From: Dioscorea cayenensis subsp. rotundata
Lineage: Eukaryota > Streptophyta > Magnoliopsida > Dioscoreales > Dioscoreaceae
Assembly (NCBI RefSeq): GCF_009730915.1
Contig: NC_052496.1
Location: forward strand, 357,875-421,874
Direction of reading: 5' to 3'
Length of the DNA: 64,000 bases
In this document: positions 22,753 through 35,296 of the stretch, in pieces
Layout: every line of letters begins with the position of its first letter
How positions within the stretch are numbered: the first letter of the stretch is position 1
The notes under the pieces: generated by a model
The model's input: the letters and a program-made list of their open reading frames with translations, nothing else
Told to the model about the DNA's origin: nothing
Database searches by the model: none
Position numbers and translations under genes: made by a program

Positions 22753-25545
22753 AATAATAAAAATAAACAAACAGCTTTGATTAAAACAAAAGGTTAGAAT
22801 GCTATTCATCATTCTAAGGGCTGATTTGATATAATTTGAAAAAAAAAATAGTATTTAATGCTTGACGATTTTTTCAAATTAATAAATAAAAAAATAAAAA
22901 AATATTTAAAATGGAACAAGTAAAAATGACCGAATGAAGTAATATTTATTTCAGTATTAAACTCCAATAATTAATAGACAAAATCAATTACACGATTATC
23001 TAGTTGACATTTCATTTTTCTCTCTATTCAAATGTCACACTTTCAAATTTTACTAGTGTTCTTCAATTTTTACAAAAAAAAAAAAATAAAGTATTTCTAT
23101 TAAATATCCATATTTTTTATTATTTAGTTATATTTGATAAATTATATTTAAAATTTTAAAATAATTTTAAGAATGTAAAAATAAATCAGTCACTATTGTA
23201 CCCCAAAGGAGCAATTAATTCATGCTTTGTTTATAAGTTTGAATTATAATTGTTGAAAATTAATTTTTATCCAAAACCTATAATTTTCAGTTTTGAAAAT
23301 ACCTTTTAAAAATTTGAAAAATTTAAAGGTCTTTTCCTAACTGCGAGTCAAACACCTTTTCAAGTTGTCTTTGTCTTTAGCTTTTAAAAGTAAAAACATT
23401 ATTATTTCTTTACAAAATATAGACCAAAAAAAAAAAACCTAAATCAATTCCCTGGTGTTAAATGGGATCAAACACTGAAGCATAACCATGGATGGTGGAA
23501 GTTAATTATGTTGCTACTGGGGCACACTGTACCTCTCAACCCACAATACTCGCCTGCAATTACTGGGCTGCTACCATAGTTAATTATCTGCTTTGGCTAA
23601 TGATTTTATTTTTATTTTTTTATTACCATGAGGTCTTTTTTATAATATATTTGGTCTATTAACATAAGGTTTTTTATAAGATATTTATATCACGCTAAAA
23701 AAATAAATTCAATGGTTGTGAGTCTGTTTGAGTCTGTACCTCTTCTTGAACATTTTCCTCAATAAATTCATAGTTTATCTTTTTTTTTAAAAAAAATAAA
23801 TAAATTCAAATCTTAATTTATGCATGATAATGACACAAACGTGTCAAATAATTAATTCCATATATATATATATATTTAATATAATTTATCAATATTTTAT
23901 AAAAAAAAATAAATATTAAATTTAAAAGTTTGTCCTTGTAATTGGAAGATAAGCCGATCAAACGGCTATAAATATAGAAAGGATGAGTTCAACGAGTTCA
24001 CGGAATTAACTTTTGGATATATATTCATATCCTGTTCATCCTTTTGTTATTTTGATAATATATGTGTTAACAAACAACCATACTATTAATTTGAACAGAG
24101 GAAAAGATAGTACATTGTCAAGCTAGTATATATATATATATATATATATCTATTCATATCTTTGAAAAAAAAATCAAGATTCTTAAATATATATATATAT
24201 ATATATATATGCACTTTGTACTTAGTTCCTACTTAATTTTATTACTTCATGCTGACAAGTCAAAGCATCAGTGAAGTTATAAAACAGAGACTAAAACAAG
24301 TAGCCATCCAATTATATATATATATATATTTATTTATATATTTTGTGAATAAACTTTGTTAGAGTTTTTGAATTGGTGTTTATTAAAAGATCTCATCACC
24401 AATAATACATAAGACAAATTACAGAGTGCAAATGTTAATATTTTAACAGCAAGTGATTTATCCACAATGAGTGAAGATTTTATTAGTAACACAAGACATA
24501 TAAAATGTTTAGATTTTAACATGTGAATGAGTTTCCGAGAGTTGTCATCTCAATTTCTAGAAGGATGCTAAGTTCAAAGAATAAATGGAGTCATCCTCAT
24601 TATAACCAAAGTGCACTTGTATTAAGATATTTTCGCACCAAGAAAAATTTATGGTTCACAGAGAAATTAAATGGTCACCAGCCAACAGACTGATGGAACA
24701 AATCAGCAAGCACATCTATATAGATTTCCAACTTTTTTTTAAAAAATTTATATTTTAAGTTTTTTATAATTAATTAATATAAACAAATTAACTAGCTAGA
24801 TATATATGGTTAGAAGTTCTGTGTCTCACTTAAATCATCCATGCATGCACGTAACTACATTTTAAGTTATTCAAAACACCACCTTAATTTTCAACTAGCA
24901 ATTTTTATAATTAATATCTTGACATGTGGCCATTTTATCCCTTAATTTCTCATAATAAACATAGGCAACAAACTTTCAATCCACGTCACATCGACAAGCC
25001 AACCTCCTCTAATTAAAAGAGACAATGAAACAGAGTTTGCATGCAAATAGCTAACTCCTTAATTTCACGTAAACACCAGCCTTGGATTTGTCTAAAAGCA
25101 AAATCCATGCAGATCAGTACCAAACTAAAAAAAGATAAATTTCTCAATTAAATATTTTCTTCATCAACTTAATTATCACAGAAGCATAATTAAAAAACCA
25201 AACTTCCAAAGAGTGCTATATATATATATATATATCAATCAGCTGGCCATCATAAATGGCAGCCAAACTTCTCCAATATTAACAATTAAACCAGGCATGC
25301 ACTGAAAACACCAAATGACATTAAAGAAATCACTTGATCCAAAGCTGAGATCATTTATATTCTGTCCTTTTTTTTTACCATTCACAACGGTTCCCAACTC
25401 ACCATTAAATTATATCTTACAAGTCACAACCCAACCTTCTCCTCCTCTTCTCCTTTATTAGTCCTCCAAGTAGGTTGCTCAATGAAGACACCTAGCTCAA
25501 AGCTGTAAAGCATTAATGCCATGTGACTCTCTCCACTCATGCATA

Positions 25546-25554
25546 TATATAAAA
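25546..25554 (+). promoter_or_regulatory. TATA box of the KCS gene
   Basis: TATATAAAA lies about 95 bp upstream of the KCS ATG, giving a plausible leader of about 65 nt. Confidence 0.55.
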
Positions 25555-25644
25555 CTCCATTAAACTATAATTTCTCTCCATAAACATACATATATATTCC
25601 TCCTCTTTTCCTTCTCTAAGTACTACTTACTATAGACTATAGTC

Positions 25645-27090
25645 ATGAAGCTCAAGTCTCTTCTATCCATCTTCACACCCATACAACTCCTCCAAGCCTC
25701 CTTCTTCACTCTCTTAACACTCAGCCTAACACTCCATGCAGTCCTCTCCTTCACACCTACTCTCCTTAACCCACACCTCCTCCTTCTCTCCCAACACAAA
25801 GCTCTCCTCTTTTCCTTTCTATACTGCATCATTCTCACCCTCCTTGCCTATCTATGCACTCGCCCACGCCCAGTCTACCTCCTCAACTACTCCTGTTTCA
25901 AACCTGACCATGACCGCAAGTGCAGCTACGAAGTCTGCGAATACTTCGTTCGCCGGAGCAAACGTTTCTCCGAAGTTAGCGAGAACTTCATGCGTGGCAT
26001 TTACCTCAAGTCCGGCCTTGGCAACGAGGCTTACGCACCACCATTCATCTTCCAAACTGACTACGAAGCTAGGCTTCGTTCCGCTGTTCAAGAAGCTGAG
26101 GAGGGTATGATCACCGCCGTTGACTCTCTCCTCTCCAAAACCAACGTACCTATCTCCATGATCGACACTGTTATCGTCACCTGCGGTATGTTCACCCCCA
26201 GCCCATCTCTCGCCAGCTTGCTCGTTAACCATTACAAGCTTGGCGACAGTGTGAAGAGCTATAACCTCAGTGGGATGGGGTGTAGTTCCGGCGCCGCTGC
26301 CGTTGATCTCGCCGCACGGTTGCTTCGGAGCGGAGGGAAAACAGCGGGTTACGCGCTCGTTGTCGTCACTGAGAGCATTAGCTTGAACTGGTACTTCGGT
26401 GATGACCGGTCAATGCTCGTGACCAACTGCATCTTCAGGGTTGGTTGCGCGGCGGCGCTGATGACAAACGACGGCGCGCGGCGGAGAGACGCGAAGTTGG
26501 AGCTCCTTCACTCGCTGCGCACGCACCACGGCGCCGACGACTCCGCGTACGCGGCGGCGTACCAAGCCGAGGACACGCATGGGAACGTCGGCGTGGCGTT
26601 GAAGAAGGACTTGATCCGAGTCGCCGGCGAGGGGCTGCGATCGCACATCAAGAAGCTGGCGCCGCGAGTGCTGCCGGTGGTGCAAATGGTGAACTATGGT
26701 TACCGGGCGGTGATGGGAGCGTTGAAGAAGGATGGGAAGCCGCACGTGCCGGACTTCACGACGGCGTTTGAGCACATGTGTGTGCACACGGGTGGGAAAG
26801 CGGTGATTGAGACGGTGGGCCGGTTGATGAGGTTGAGTGATGACTTGACTGAACCAGCTCGGATGTGTTTGCATCGGTTTGGGAACACGTCAAGTAGTTT
26901 GGTTTTCTATGAGCTTGCTTACTTTGAGGCTAAGAACCGGGTCAAGAAAGGGGACCGGGTTTGGATGCTGGCTTTTGGGACAGGGTTTAAGGTCTGTAGT
27001 TTGGTCTGGAAATCGCTTCAAGATTCGTGCATGGATGCTGATAATCCTTGGATGGATTGCATCCATAGATACCCTGTTAAAGCTTGGTAA
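25645..27090 (+). CDS. KCS: 3-ketoacyl-CoA synthase (very-long-chain fatty acid elongase)
   Basis: Condenses malonyl-CoA with acyl-CoA, the first and rate-limiting step of fatty-acid elongation at the ER. It feeds cuticular wax, suberin or sphingolipid synthesis. Single exon, 481 residues, close to the family norm. Two hydrophobic N-terminal segments (about 12-38 and 53-71) anchor it to the ER. The FAE1/thiolase-like body carries the catalytic Cys213 in 'NLSGMGCSSGAAAVDLA', His381 in 'VHTGGKAVIE', and His410/Asn414 in 'HRFGNTSSSLVFYELAY', which matches the Cys-His-Asn triad of FAE1. 'PVVQMVNY' and the C-terminal 'FGTGFKVCSLVW' are also family signatures. The start ATG is preceded by a TATA box and there is no earlier in-frame ATG. 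The first half is C-rich and the second half G-rich on the coding strand. The member number cannot be assigned from this alone; it could be near the KCS12/KCS19 group. Confidence 0.96.
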   Translation: MKLKSLLSIFTPIQLLQASFFTLLTLSLTLHAVLSFTPTLLNPHLLLLSQHKALLFSFLYCIILTLLAYLCTRPRPVYLLNYSCFKPDHDRKCSYEVCEYFVRRSKRFSEVSENFMRGIYLKSGLGNEAYAPPFIFQTDYEARLRSAVQEAEEGMITAVDSLLSKTNVPISMIDTVIVTCGMFTPSPSLASLLVNHYKLGDSVKSYNLSGMGCSSGAAAVDLAARLLRSGGKTAGYALVVVTESISLNWYFGDDRSMLVTNCIFRVGCAAALMTNDGARRRDAKLELLHSLRTHHGADDSAYAAAYQAEDTHGNVGVALKKDLIRVAGEGLRSHIKKLAPRVLPVVQMVNYGYRAVMGALKKDGKPHVPDFTTAFEHMCVHTGGKAVIETVGRLMRLSDDLTEPARMCLHRFGNTSSSLVFYELAYFEAKNRVKKGDRVWMLAFGTGFKVCSLVWKSLQDSCMDADNPWMDCIHRYPVKAW

Positions 27091-28897
27091 AAAGGCTAAG
27101 CCATATGACATTAATACTGTGCTTATAACGATGAAGAGAAAACACAAGAGTAAGGCATTGGTGATAATAATAATAAAAAAAAAAAAGATAAAGAGATGGT
27201 GGTAAGTGATACATACTGGGGGTAATTTACATCTTTGTGAAGGTGAAGGTTAGGGATGGGCTAAGCCAACTTTGTTATTCATGTTAAAAGTTGTTAATCA
27301 TATATATTCCTATTTGTTTTCATAATGTTTTGTAAATCTGAAAAGCTATAATTATCAAGGAAAGTGGGAGTGAATGAAGCTCAAGAGTAAAGTCACCACT
27401 TTTATTGGTAAAGAGATTCACTTTGGGTAATAGATCCTTTCAGGAAGTAGTTTCATGTGAATTAATTGTCGCTTGGTACACTACACACTGGGGACCAACG
27501 TGGTGGTCCTTTAGCAGCAGCAGTTTCATTAAAAAATTTTGGAAAAGAATCATCATATAATGGAATTAAGAACAGGAAAAAAATGATAGAGGGCAAAAGA
27601 TAGGAAAATTAACAGCAGATCAGATTATGTCAATAGGTAGAAAGTATCAGGTGACAGGACTTGAGGCTGGGTTTGCAGAGCTTTTGTCTTAAAGGTAATA
27701 TCCATTCATTCAGGGAATGAATACAGAGGGGCATTCTGGCAAAAGAAGCTCAAGCAGATGGGGCACCTTGAAAGCCAAAACTAGAAGAACATAAAACACG
27801 TGGCAAGAGCTGCAGCATTGTCTTGTGTCTATCTATTGTTCTCATGCATTGATACATTTGTTTGGAAACATGCATAGTTGCATATAAGGTGACAAACAAG
27901 GGGTGGCAGGAGAGTTGGTTTGATGAATTGAATGCACTTCCAGACTTCCAGTTGTGATATTCAGACATTTATCATTTTGGATGGATGTTTTAGCACAAGC
28001 TTGCTGAGCTTGGACCACTGCCTTGTATTTCTAACTTCCTAAGTTTGAAGCTTGTGCAGTCCTACCCTACACCGGAATTCATGTCACTAGGATGGCAATT
28101 ATGGTGGATATGACCGTCTATATAGATAGCTCATTCTTATTGAAACATAAAACACCGGAATGCTAGGATGAAAATGTAAGCAAAGTTGAGTAGCCTGGTT
28201 CTGGTGTTTATGGAGCTGATCAAACTAGATGTCAAAGTTCTTTTCCTACACAAATAAAATAAGAGCCACTTGATGCATCCAAGGAAAACTTAAAACTGAT
28301 ATCTATACAGTAGAAATCACACCAAAAGTTAATTATTTCTTCAGGGCATGTTCTAAAATTGAATTTAAGGTACAATGGAATGTCAGTGATTCAAATAAGA
28401 TGAACAATTTCTGATTCCAATCCAGCACTACTCAGATTGATGAAATTTGGAAAAACAAAGGAGGAAAATAGAGATTGATTCAGATAAAATGAGGTCAGAG
28501 GAGGGTGAGACCAAAACATGAAGGAAATAACAAGCTGCATCTCATCATCCTACCAAAACTTTGAAGAGCATTACAAGCAAATAGAAATACATAGACAAAT
28601 TTTCCTTTAAATGAGCTATGAATTTATATAACCAGTTTGCAAAATAATAGTGGTAACAATAATGAGGAATGAAAACTGATTTAGAATGACCAGAAAGGCA
28701 TGGATTACCTGCATGTTTTCAGCACCATGATGCCATCAACTGAAACTACCATACAGGTCATGTTCTATCCGACAATGCCGTCAATAGCTAAAGAAGCAGT
28801 TGCTCTGAATGAAGTGCACAAGTGACAAGCCTGCTAAAATTCAAGCCTACAATCACTGAACCACGTATCATTTTGTATAGGTGTGCATCATATGCAT
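27091..28897. other. Convergent intergenic region between KCS and the VDE-related gene
   Basis: Contains the 3' UTRs of both convergent genes. It is less AT-rich than the other spacers around 27650-28100, but no ORF or RNA there resembles a known gene. Confidence 0.5.
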
Positions 28898-31273
28898 TTA
28901 CATTCTCTGATCGTAAGTAGATTTCTGATGCTTTACATCAATCTTTGCATGTAGCCTTGAGCCCTGCGGAATTCCCAAGGGAGGGCTAGAACAAGAAGAA
29001 TTGTCAACATCAAATAGCTCCCATTCCTTTATACTACACTTTTCCAAGGCAGAAATCAATCTCTGACCTCCCATATCAGGTGGATACATTCCATCAGGAC
29101 TAACAAGAACAGCACCAGTGTAAGCCTGCCCTGCTGCTCGAGCCGCCCCACTATAGTGAAACAAACCCCAGCTGAAATCATTGCATACATCAACAATTGT
29201 CCAAAACTCTTTCGAAACTACACCATTATCAAGCACACTGAAGAAAAATGTGCCTGGAACCGTTGCTCTCACTACCCGGTACCTTCTCCGCCTCCAAACC
29301 AGTTTCCCTTCAAGAGTCCTGACTTGAAAGACGGGCTCATACCAGAAGGCGTTTCTAGACTTTCCCCTGTAGAATAATTGAAATTGACAAGGAAACTGAT
29401 CATATGCAGGATTTTGGCCTGCTACAACTCGCCAGCTCCAGTCCAGCTCTCCCAACCAACCGACAAAAAGATCTTCTGCAACTTCATGACTCAAAGCCTC
29501 TCCTCTGAATGCAGACAGAGGAGCTACAAACGGTTTGCTTGGGATCTCAGCATCTAACTCAAGGCAGTTGTTTTTTTCCAACACACAAAGAGAGAAGGCC
29601 TCCAAGTATTCACTCTCATAAGAGGCAATGCAGCGATAGTTACAGACTTGATCAGTTGGAGAGCAGGCATTTAAGCATTGAAGCGCCTTTCTGCAGTTTG
29701 GATCCAACAAACAATCCATTACCTCTGATGCACAATTCTTCAACATACAATTAAGGGTGGAGAATCCCTTGGCCCTTAAATTCTTGAGCATTGGAACAGG
29801 TTTTATATATGCATTTATTATAACAAGCAAACAGAACCTGATGTCATCAGAATTATGCCTCCCCCATGCGTCAGCCACAGTTTTAACAACTTGTAATGAT
29901 TCTTTCTTGCTCTTTGAATTAGCAATGTCAACCAACTTGCCAAACACGTTCTCCTCACTCTTTCTAGGAATTATAAACCCTCCAAGTTTGTATTCTAGAG
30001 CTGAAGAAGATTCAAAACAGATGACATTTGGGATATGTTCACTATTTACCTTGATCCAATCAATCGCTTCCTGATTTCTTAGGGCCACATTGACCAAGAA
30101 ATTGGCAGAAACTAGTTCCTTTTGTATATTCTGCAAATTGGTGTCTTTGGACAAGATAGATTGATCAGTAAATACAAGCATTTGAAATTCTTCATCTACC
30201 CACTTCAGCCTATTTGCCTGCAGTAAGACCCAACAGGTGAGGAAGTATTAGTGAACTGAATTCTACAAACTAAAAGCAAGTTTTCTTTGCACTAAGAGAC
30301 ATCATGCTCACTGCAAAACTTTGTAGCACATACATTTCATCCAATTGATAAAAAAAACACCCAACTGAAATTGCCATTATAATGAAGTCAATGTGATAAA
30401 GGTTCCATTGATAATCCTGACTTCTGAACCTTACTTATGATACAATCCCAGATAACATAGGGAACTCAATTTTGGCAACTCAATGAATTTATCAAATGAT
30501 GACCACTAACAAGTCCACGACTAATTTATAGCAACTTTCTAACAATCAAACACAAAAAGATCATTATTTAAACAGATGCAACATGCGTCATGAACTTGTG
30601 CATGATATATAATTTTTGTAATGCCAAAATTTTCATCAAATTTTTTTTTTTTTTTTTTGCCTAAACCTTGAACATCCATGTTCAAATATCCAATCATTAC
30701 ATAAAAACATAACAAGACAGATCAAGTGAAGCATATGAACCCAAAAAAAAAAAATTTCACAGTTCTCTAATATTCCATCATTCCAATGAATCGCGAGTGA
30801 ATAAGAGATGATCATCTCTTCTAACAATCAGAACAGTCAACTTGGTTCCTTTGATCGATAAATCACTATAATGCTCACATGCATACACACAGGAACTACA
30901 ATGAGTACAAGAGAATCACAATTTCATTAATTGCTAAAATGGAAACAGAGATAAAACTAGGGCTGCATGGAAGTTGCGTTCTTACAGTGTGGAGCATGAC
31001 CTCTTCCCAGGATGCGTCCTTCAGCGGGCTGATGCATCCCTCTCCGACAATAGCCACAATCCTCACCAACGCATGCGGGATCCCTTGGGCTCCTGAGAGA
31101 GCTCGCAAAAGCGACGGTCCACGGCAGCCGGCAACGATTCTCCGACGAGAGGTTCCGTTGCCTCCGAGAAATTGAGCAGAAGGGGCGGCGACAGTGGTGG
31201 TGAGACTGGAAGTGGGACTTCTAGGGCTTGCGAATCGCGGGATGAACGCCCCCATGGTCATAGCTACCGCCAT
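28898..31273 (-). CDS. VDR: Violaxanthin de-epoxidase-related protein, chloroplast, two exons
   Basis: Coding exons are 30986-31273 and 28898-30217, joined by a GT-AG intron in phase 0, giving 535 residues. Exon 1 encodes a Ser/Thr/Arg-rich chloroplast transit peptide ('RFASPRSPTSSLTTTVAAPS') followed by 'ISPLKDASWEEVMLHT'. Exon 2 has a central region of about 150 residues I do not recognise. A Cys-rich module at about 253-314 has ten cysteines spaced like the N-terminal domain of VDE. A lipocalin-like domain follows at about 345-490 ('NPAYDQFPCQFQLFYRG', 'FWTIVDVCNDFSWGLFHYSG', 'YTGAVLVSPDGMYP'). It resembles the plant VDR family, conserved paralogues of VDE whose enzymatic activity is not established. 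The long C-terminal Glu-rich tail of true VDE is absent. Function in xanthophyll metabolism is therefore only inferred. Confidence 0.88.
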
Positions 31274-31744
31274 TTCCAGAGACTCGTGGAGCTTCGCGGG
31301 AGGCTCCGGTTTAACACTGGGATACTTTAGAAAACATCGGGACCTAATTGTAAAGTTTCGATCTTTTAAGATTAAAAATAACCAAAAATCCCCCCTTGAA
31401 TACTGAATATTTTATATTTAATTAAATTTTTTTATGAAATCCACTATTCGTCCTTGAACTCCACTCACATGTTGATTTTAATTATTAAAAAAATGTTGTA
31501 ATGGTTTATCATATTATAAAAAATATTTTAATTTAAAAATTAAAAATTTAAATTTTTTTAAATCATTTATTATTAATATGCATAGATGTAAAGTTATTAT
31601 CTTAATTCACAATTCATCCTTTTTATAAAACATAACTATTTTACACAGGTGACTCAGTATCAATGGAGTGAGGAGTATGATGTTAGCATATATATATATA
31701 TATATATATTATTATATAATTAAAATATTTGGCAAACACTAAAA

Positions 31745-31776
<32 letters not shown>

Positions 31777-31935
31777 ATCGAATTCATAAGGTATTAATAA
31801 AAAATTAGAGGGACTGAAGTGAAATACTTCATGTATCAAGCTCTGGCGCATGTTAGCTAGCATTCGTCCGCTAATCAGTGAAAGGATAAAAAAGAAAGGT
31901 CGACAGCGTTGCGGCCACCCGCGCAGACCTCAGCG
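31274..31935. promoter_or_regulatory. Shared upstream region between two divergent plastid-protein genes
   Basis: The VDE-related (-) and S1-domain (+) start codons are 662 bp apart and point away from each other. The spacer contains (TA)n at 31687-31709 and (AAT)n at 31745-31772. Both products are predicted to be chloroplastic, so co-regulation from a bidirectional promoter is possible but unproven. Confidence 0.4.
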
Positions 31936-34900
31936 ATGCAATCTCTCCGTTTTGCTCTTCTTCTCCCCCAAACCCTCTCCTCATTCCCATCTCGTCGCCC
32001 TCGATTCCTCCCCAACACGCGGAGAAACCCCACTTCCCGTACCCTCAAACCTCTCATCGCCTTCTCCTCTCCCGCCGATGGCGAGCTCGAGCTCCTCGGC
32101 AAGCCCTTCCCTATCCCCGTCCCTGAAGAAGATGGTGATGAACCTCCCAAAACCTCAGAAGAAACTCTTGCCCCCTTCTTGAAGCTCTTCCGATCCGATG
32201 AACAGGGCGAAATCAAGCAGCGCGAGCTCGAACAAAAGCCGCATCGCGGGTTGGTTGGTGTGGAGTATTACGACCCGAAGCCTGGTGATTTTGTGGTCGG
32301 CGTCGTAGTCTCGGGGAACGAGAACAAGTTGGATGTCAACGTCGGGGCGGACATGCTTGGGAGTATGCTGACGAAGGAGATGTTGCCGTTTTACGAAGGA
32401 GAGATGCCGTATTTGCTTTGTGATTTGGAGAAGGATGCGGAGGAGTTTAAGGTTGGTGGGAAGATTGGTGTTGTGAAGGACGACGAGGCGTTGAGTGGCG
32501 GGAAGGTGCCTGGGAGGCCAGTGGTCGAGCCGGAGACGGTGATTTTTGCGGAGGTTCTTGGGCGGACGCTGAGCGGGCGGCCGTTGTTGTCTTCTCGGAG
32601 GCTGTTCCGGCGGGTCGCATGGCATCGAGTGAGGCAGGTTCTCTTCTCTCGCTTTCTCTTTTTCTTGGAAGTCAAGCTCATTTCTTAATTAGGTGCTTAG
32701 ATTCTTAGCACAGCACAGTAGGATGCAGCTCTGAATTCTGAAATTTTGGTTGAGGATGTGAGCTCTCTCCAAGATACTTATTATCAAATTTGCTGAAAAG
32801 TAATACTCTTTTGCATCAATGAATGTGTGAAGATTCTTTTGTGAGGGCACACTTGAGAGCTAAAACTGTTTTCTTTTTGCTTTCTTCTTCTTTTACATTG
32901 GCTATATTGGATTAGGAGTTGTATGTTTTGTTTTCTGATCTTGCTACTTTGTCACTAAGCTTGTTTTATTCATGCTTTCAGTTAAAGCAACTGCATAACC
33001 CGATTGAGGTTAAAATTTTTGAGTGGAATACAGGAGGGCTGCTTACCCGAATTGAGGTATGTCTTTTGCTTAGGTTGTGATATCTTTTGTAAAGGAGCCA
33101 CAAGGCTCAGGCTGATGCAGTAACTTGTTTGTCTGCAGGGTCTGAGAGCTTTCCTTCCAAAAGCTGAGATGATGACTAGAGCCAGTAGTTTCATGGATTT
33201 AAAACAAAATGTAAGTTAAGAACCTTTTTGAGTTATTATTATTTCATCTATAAGTAAAGTGGGTTCTGTCATCTGCACGTCGCTCTGCAGGGATTGTGGG
33301 ATTTAGATTTTTTTCAAACTGATAATTTATACATAGTCTTAATTTAGGTTGGCAACTTTGGTTTGTTTTTGTTCACAGTAAACCTCCATTTGATTTTAGT
33401 GCAGGTTGGTCGTCAGATGTTTGTTTGCATTAGCAGGATAGATGAAGAGAAGAATGATCTGATTATTAGTGAGAAAGAAGCTTGGGTCTGTTCTCCACTT
33501 CAAACATTCCTCTCATTTTTTATGTCATTACTTGAGAAATTCTGTGATCAGAGTGAAAATGCTGGATGTGGTTCTACCTTCTTCTCATTCTGAATATAAA
33601 CTTATGCAGGACATGTTACACCTCAAAGAAGGGACTCTTTTAGATGGAACCATTAGGAAAATTTTTCCATATGGAGCACAAGTGAGGATCGGTGAGACAA
33701 ATAGAAGGTATGTATAATGTGATGACTTTAGGTGTCCTACAAAATTTTAGACTACAAAATTGTGTATTGATTATTTCTCATGTAGCTCAGTATAAAATAA
33801 ATAGTCTTCACTTTTGAATGCAATTTAAGATTACCCATTCGCTTTTCATTGATCATAATCTGAATAATGCTAACATAGATTTTTTTTTTCTTTTTGCTTT
33901 GAACTACTTCATAAGACAGCATATGCAGAGTAGTATGCATTTCCTGGGATTCTTTATTTTCATGAATAAAATAATGCTATTCATCAATTTAAGGATATGA
34001 TTTTTGAAGTAGTGAATGTAATTCATATGTGAAACATTAGAGATATTTACCAACACCCAAAGGAATGAATGTTCATTTTTTTTTTGGGACTGGACTTTGC
34101 AGTTTTATCGCACAAATCATTGATGTCAACATTTTTTATCTGTGGGCACCCAATCTTACAAGAAGTGTCATTAATTTAGGCTTGAGATTCCTTTTTGTCC
34201 ATGTGTAGAAGAACTAGACACTTAACCTAATATGTTTAAAACTTTAAAATCAGGTCAATTGAATTAAATCTTAAACATAACTGCATTAAATAAGAATATG
34301 TGAGAAACACATAATTGACATTTGAATCATGCTGCAAATTAGAATAGATGCCATCTCTTCTCTGTTTAATGTTGTTCTGCAGTTTCAAATAAATTCCCTG
34401 TGAACTTATGTGTCATTGATCCTTCCTGCAATTCTGTCAGTATTATATACTAAGGACTCCATAATATTCAAGCAGAATTTCCTTGTAAGTTATCTTTGCA
34501 TATTTATGGTTAGTATGTGGAAAGAACAGTTTACATTGATCTGAGGTATATTAGTGAAGTACATTTGTAAAATGGTTGTTCTTTCAGATCCAAAGGAATT
34601 GATGTGTTATTTTTATTTTTAAGCATGCCGCTCTTGTCCAGATCTCTAGTATCCAAAATTGTTCATCGAATGTTTGTGATGTGGTATGGTATTGTACAGA
34701 TTATGTGCTGAATCCCTAATGTGCTTATTAAACCCTTTCTCTGTAGTGGATTGCTACATATATCAAACATTACTCGAGCTCGTATTAGCGCTGTGGATGA
34801 TGTTCTAAAAGTGGGTGAGAAGGTTAAAGTTCTTGTGGTCAAGTCAATGTTCCCTGACAAAATATCTCTCAGGTAAGCAAATATAGATAATTTTCTATCT

Positions 34901-35296
34901 GTTTCTTTCCTATAGTTGGATTGATAGAACCTCTGAGGGGAGTTTATTGTGTCACAAACAGTATTGCAGATCTAGAAAGTGAACCTGGTCTGTTTCTTTC
35001 AAATAAGGAGGTAATTTCTCATTCCCGCCAATCCAGTCTCTACACTCTTTCAAAATTCAGACAGGCACTAAATCAGTCTTTTCATTTGCCAGAAGGTGTT
35101 CTCTGAGGCTGAAGAGATGTCTAAACAGTATAGACAAAGGCTGCCAGCCGTCTCCCGGACATCAGAATCCTTCCCAGCTGATGTACTCCCTTTTGATGAC
35201 GAGTCTAAATTGTATGCAAACTGGGAATGGTTTAAGTTCGAACAAGAACAAGATCAAGATCTAGAACCAAACTGCACTGACATTAGTACCCCCTGA
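31936..35296 (+). CDS. PDE338: Chloroplast S1 RNA-binding domain protein, PDE338-like, eight exons
   Basis: Probably binds plastid RNA or ribosomes and supports chloroplast gene expression; Arabidopsis PIGMENT DEFECTIVE 338 mutants are pale. Exons: 31936-32637, 32982-33056, 33139-33210, 33405-33485, 33610-33707, 34747-34872, 34962-35010, 35093-35296. All are GT-AG with continuous phase, giving 468 residues. The start is the ATG at 31936 because the upstream in-frame extension has no ATG. Residues 1-45 are an Arg/Ser/Pro-rich transit peptide. S1-like folds are visible at about 90-135 ('KPGDFVVGVVVSGNENKLDV'), 235-310 ('GLRAFLPKAEM', 'VGRQMFVCISRID') and 311-385 ('LKEGTLLDGTIRKIFPYGAQ', 'GLLHISNI'). 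The last of these is the most canonical. The tail is acidic and Glu/Gln-rich and ends 'NWEWFKFEQEQDQDLEPN'. A further exon-like open stretch follows the stop (see findings). Confidence 0.9.

Larger units (their letters stand above)
17153..25540. other. 8.4-kb AT-rich intergenic region without recognisable genes
   Basis: Very AT-rich with many short tandem repeats: (TA)n at 18006-18043, 19034-19060, 20056-20070, 20360-20380, 22501-22521, 24129-24149, 24189-24210 and 25219-25235; (AAT)n at 18191-18218; (GT)n at 22722-22750. One MITE-like element lies at 19847-20041. The only ORFs are short, low-complexity and unrelated to any family I know. No tRNA or conserved miRNA was recognised by eye. Its right end holds the KCS promoter. 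Confidence 0.6.

Noticed and set aside
26410-26874. 154-codon antisense ORF inside KCS
   Set aside because: It is a by-product of the GC-rich codon use of KCS. Its Arg/His-rich composition resembles no family.
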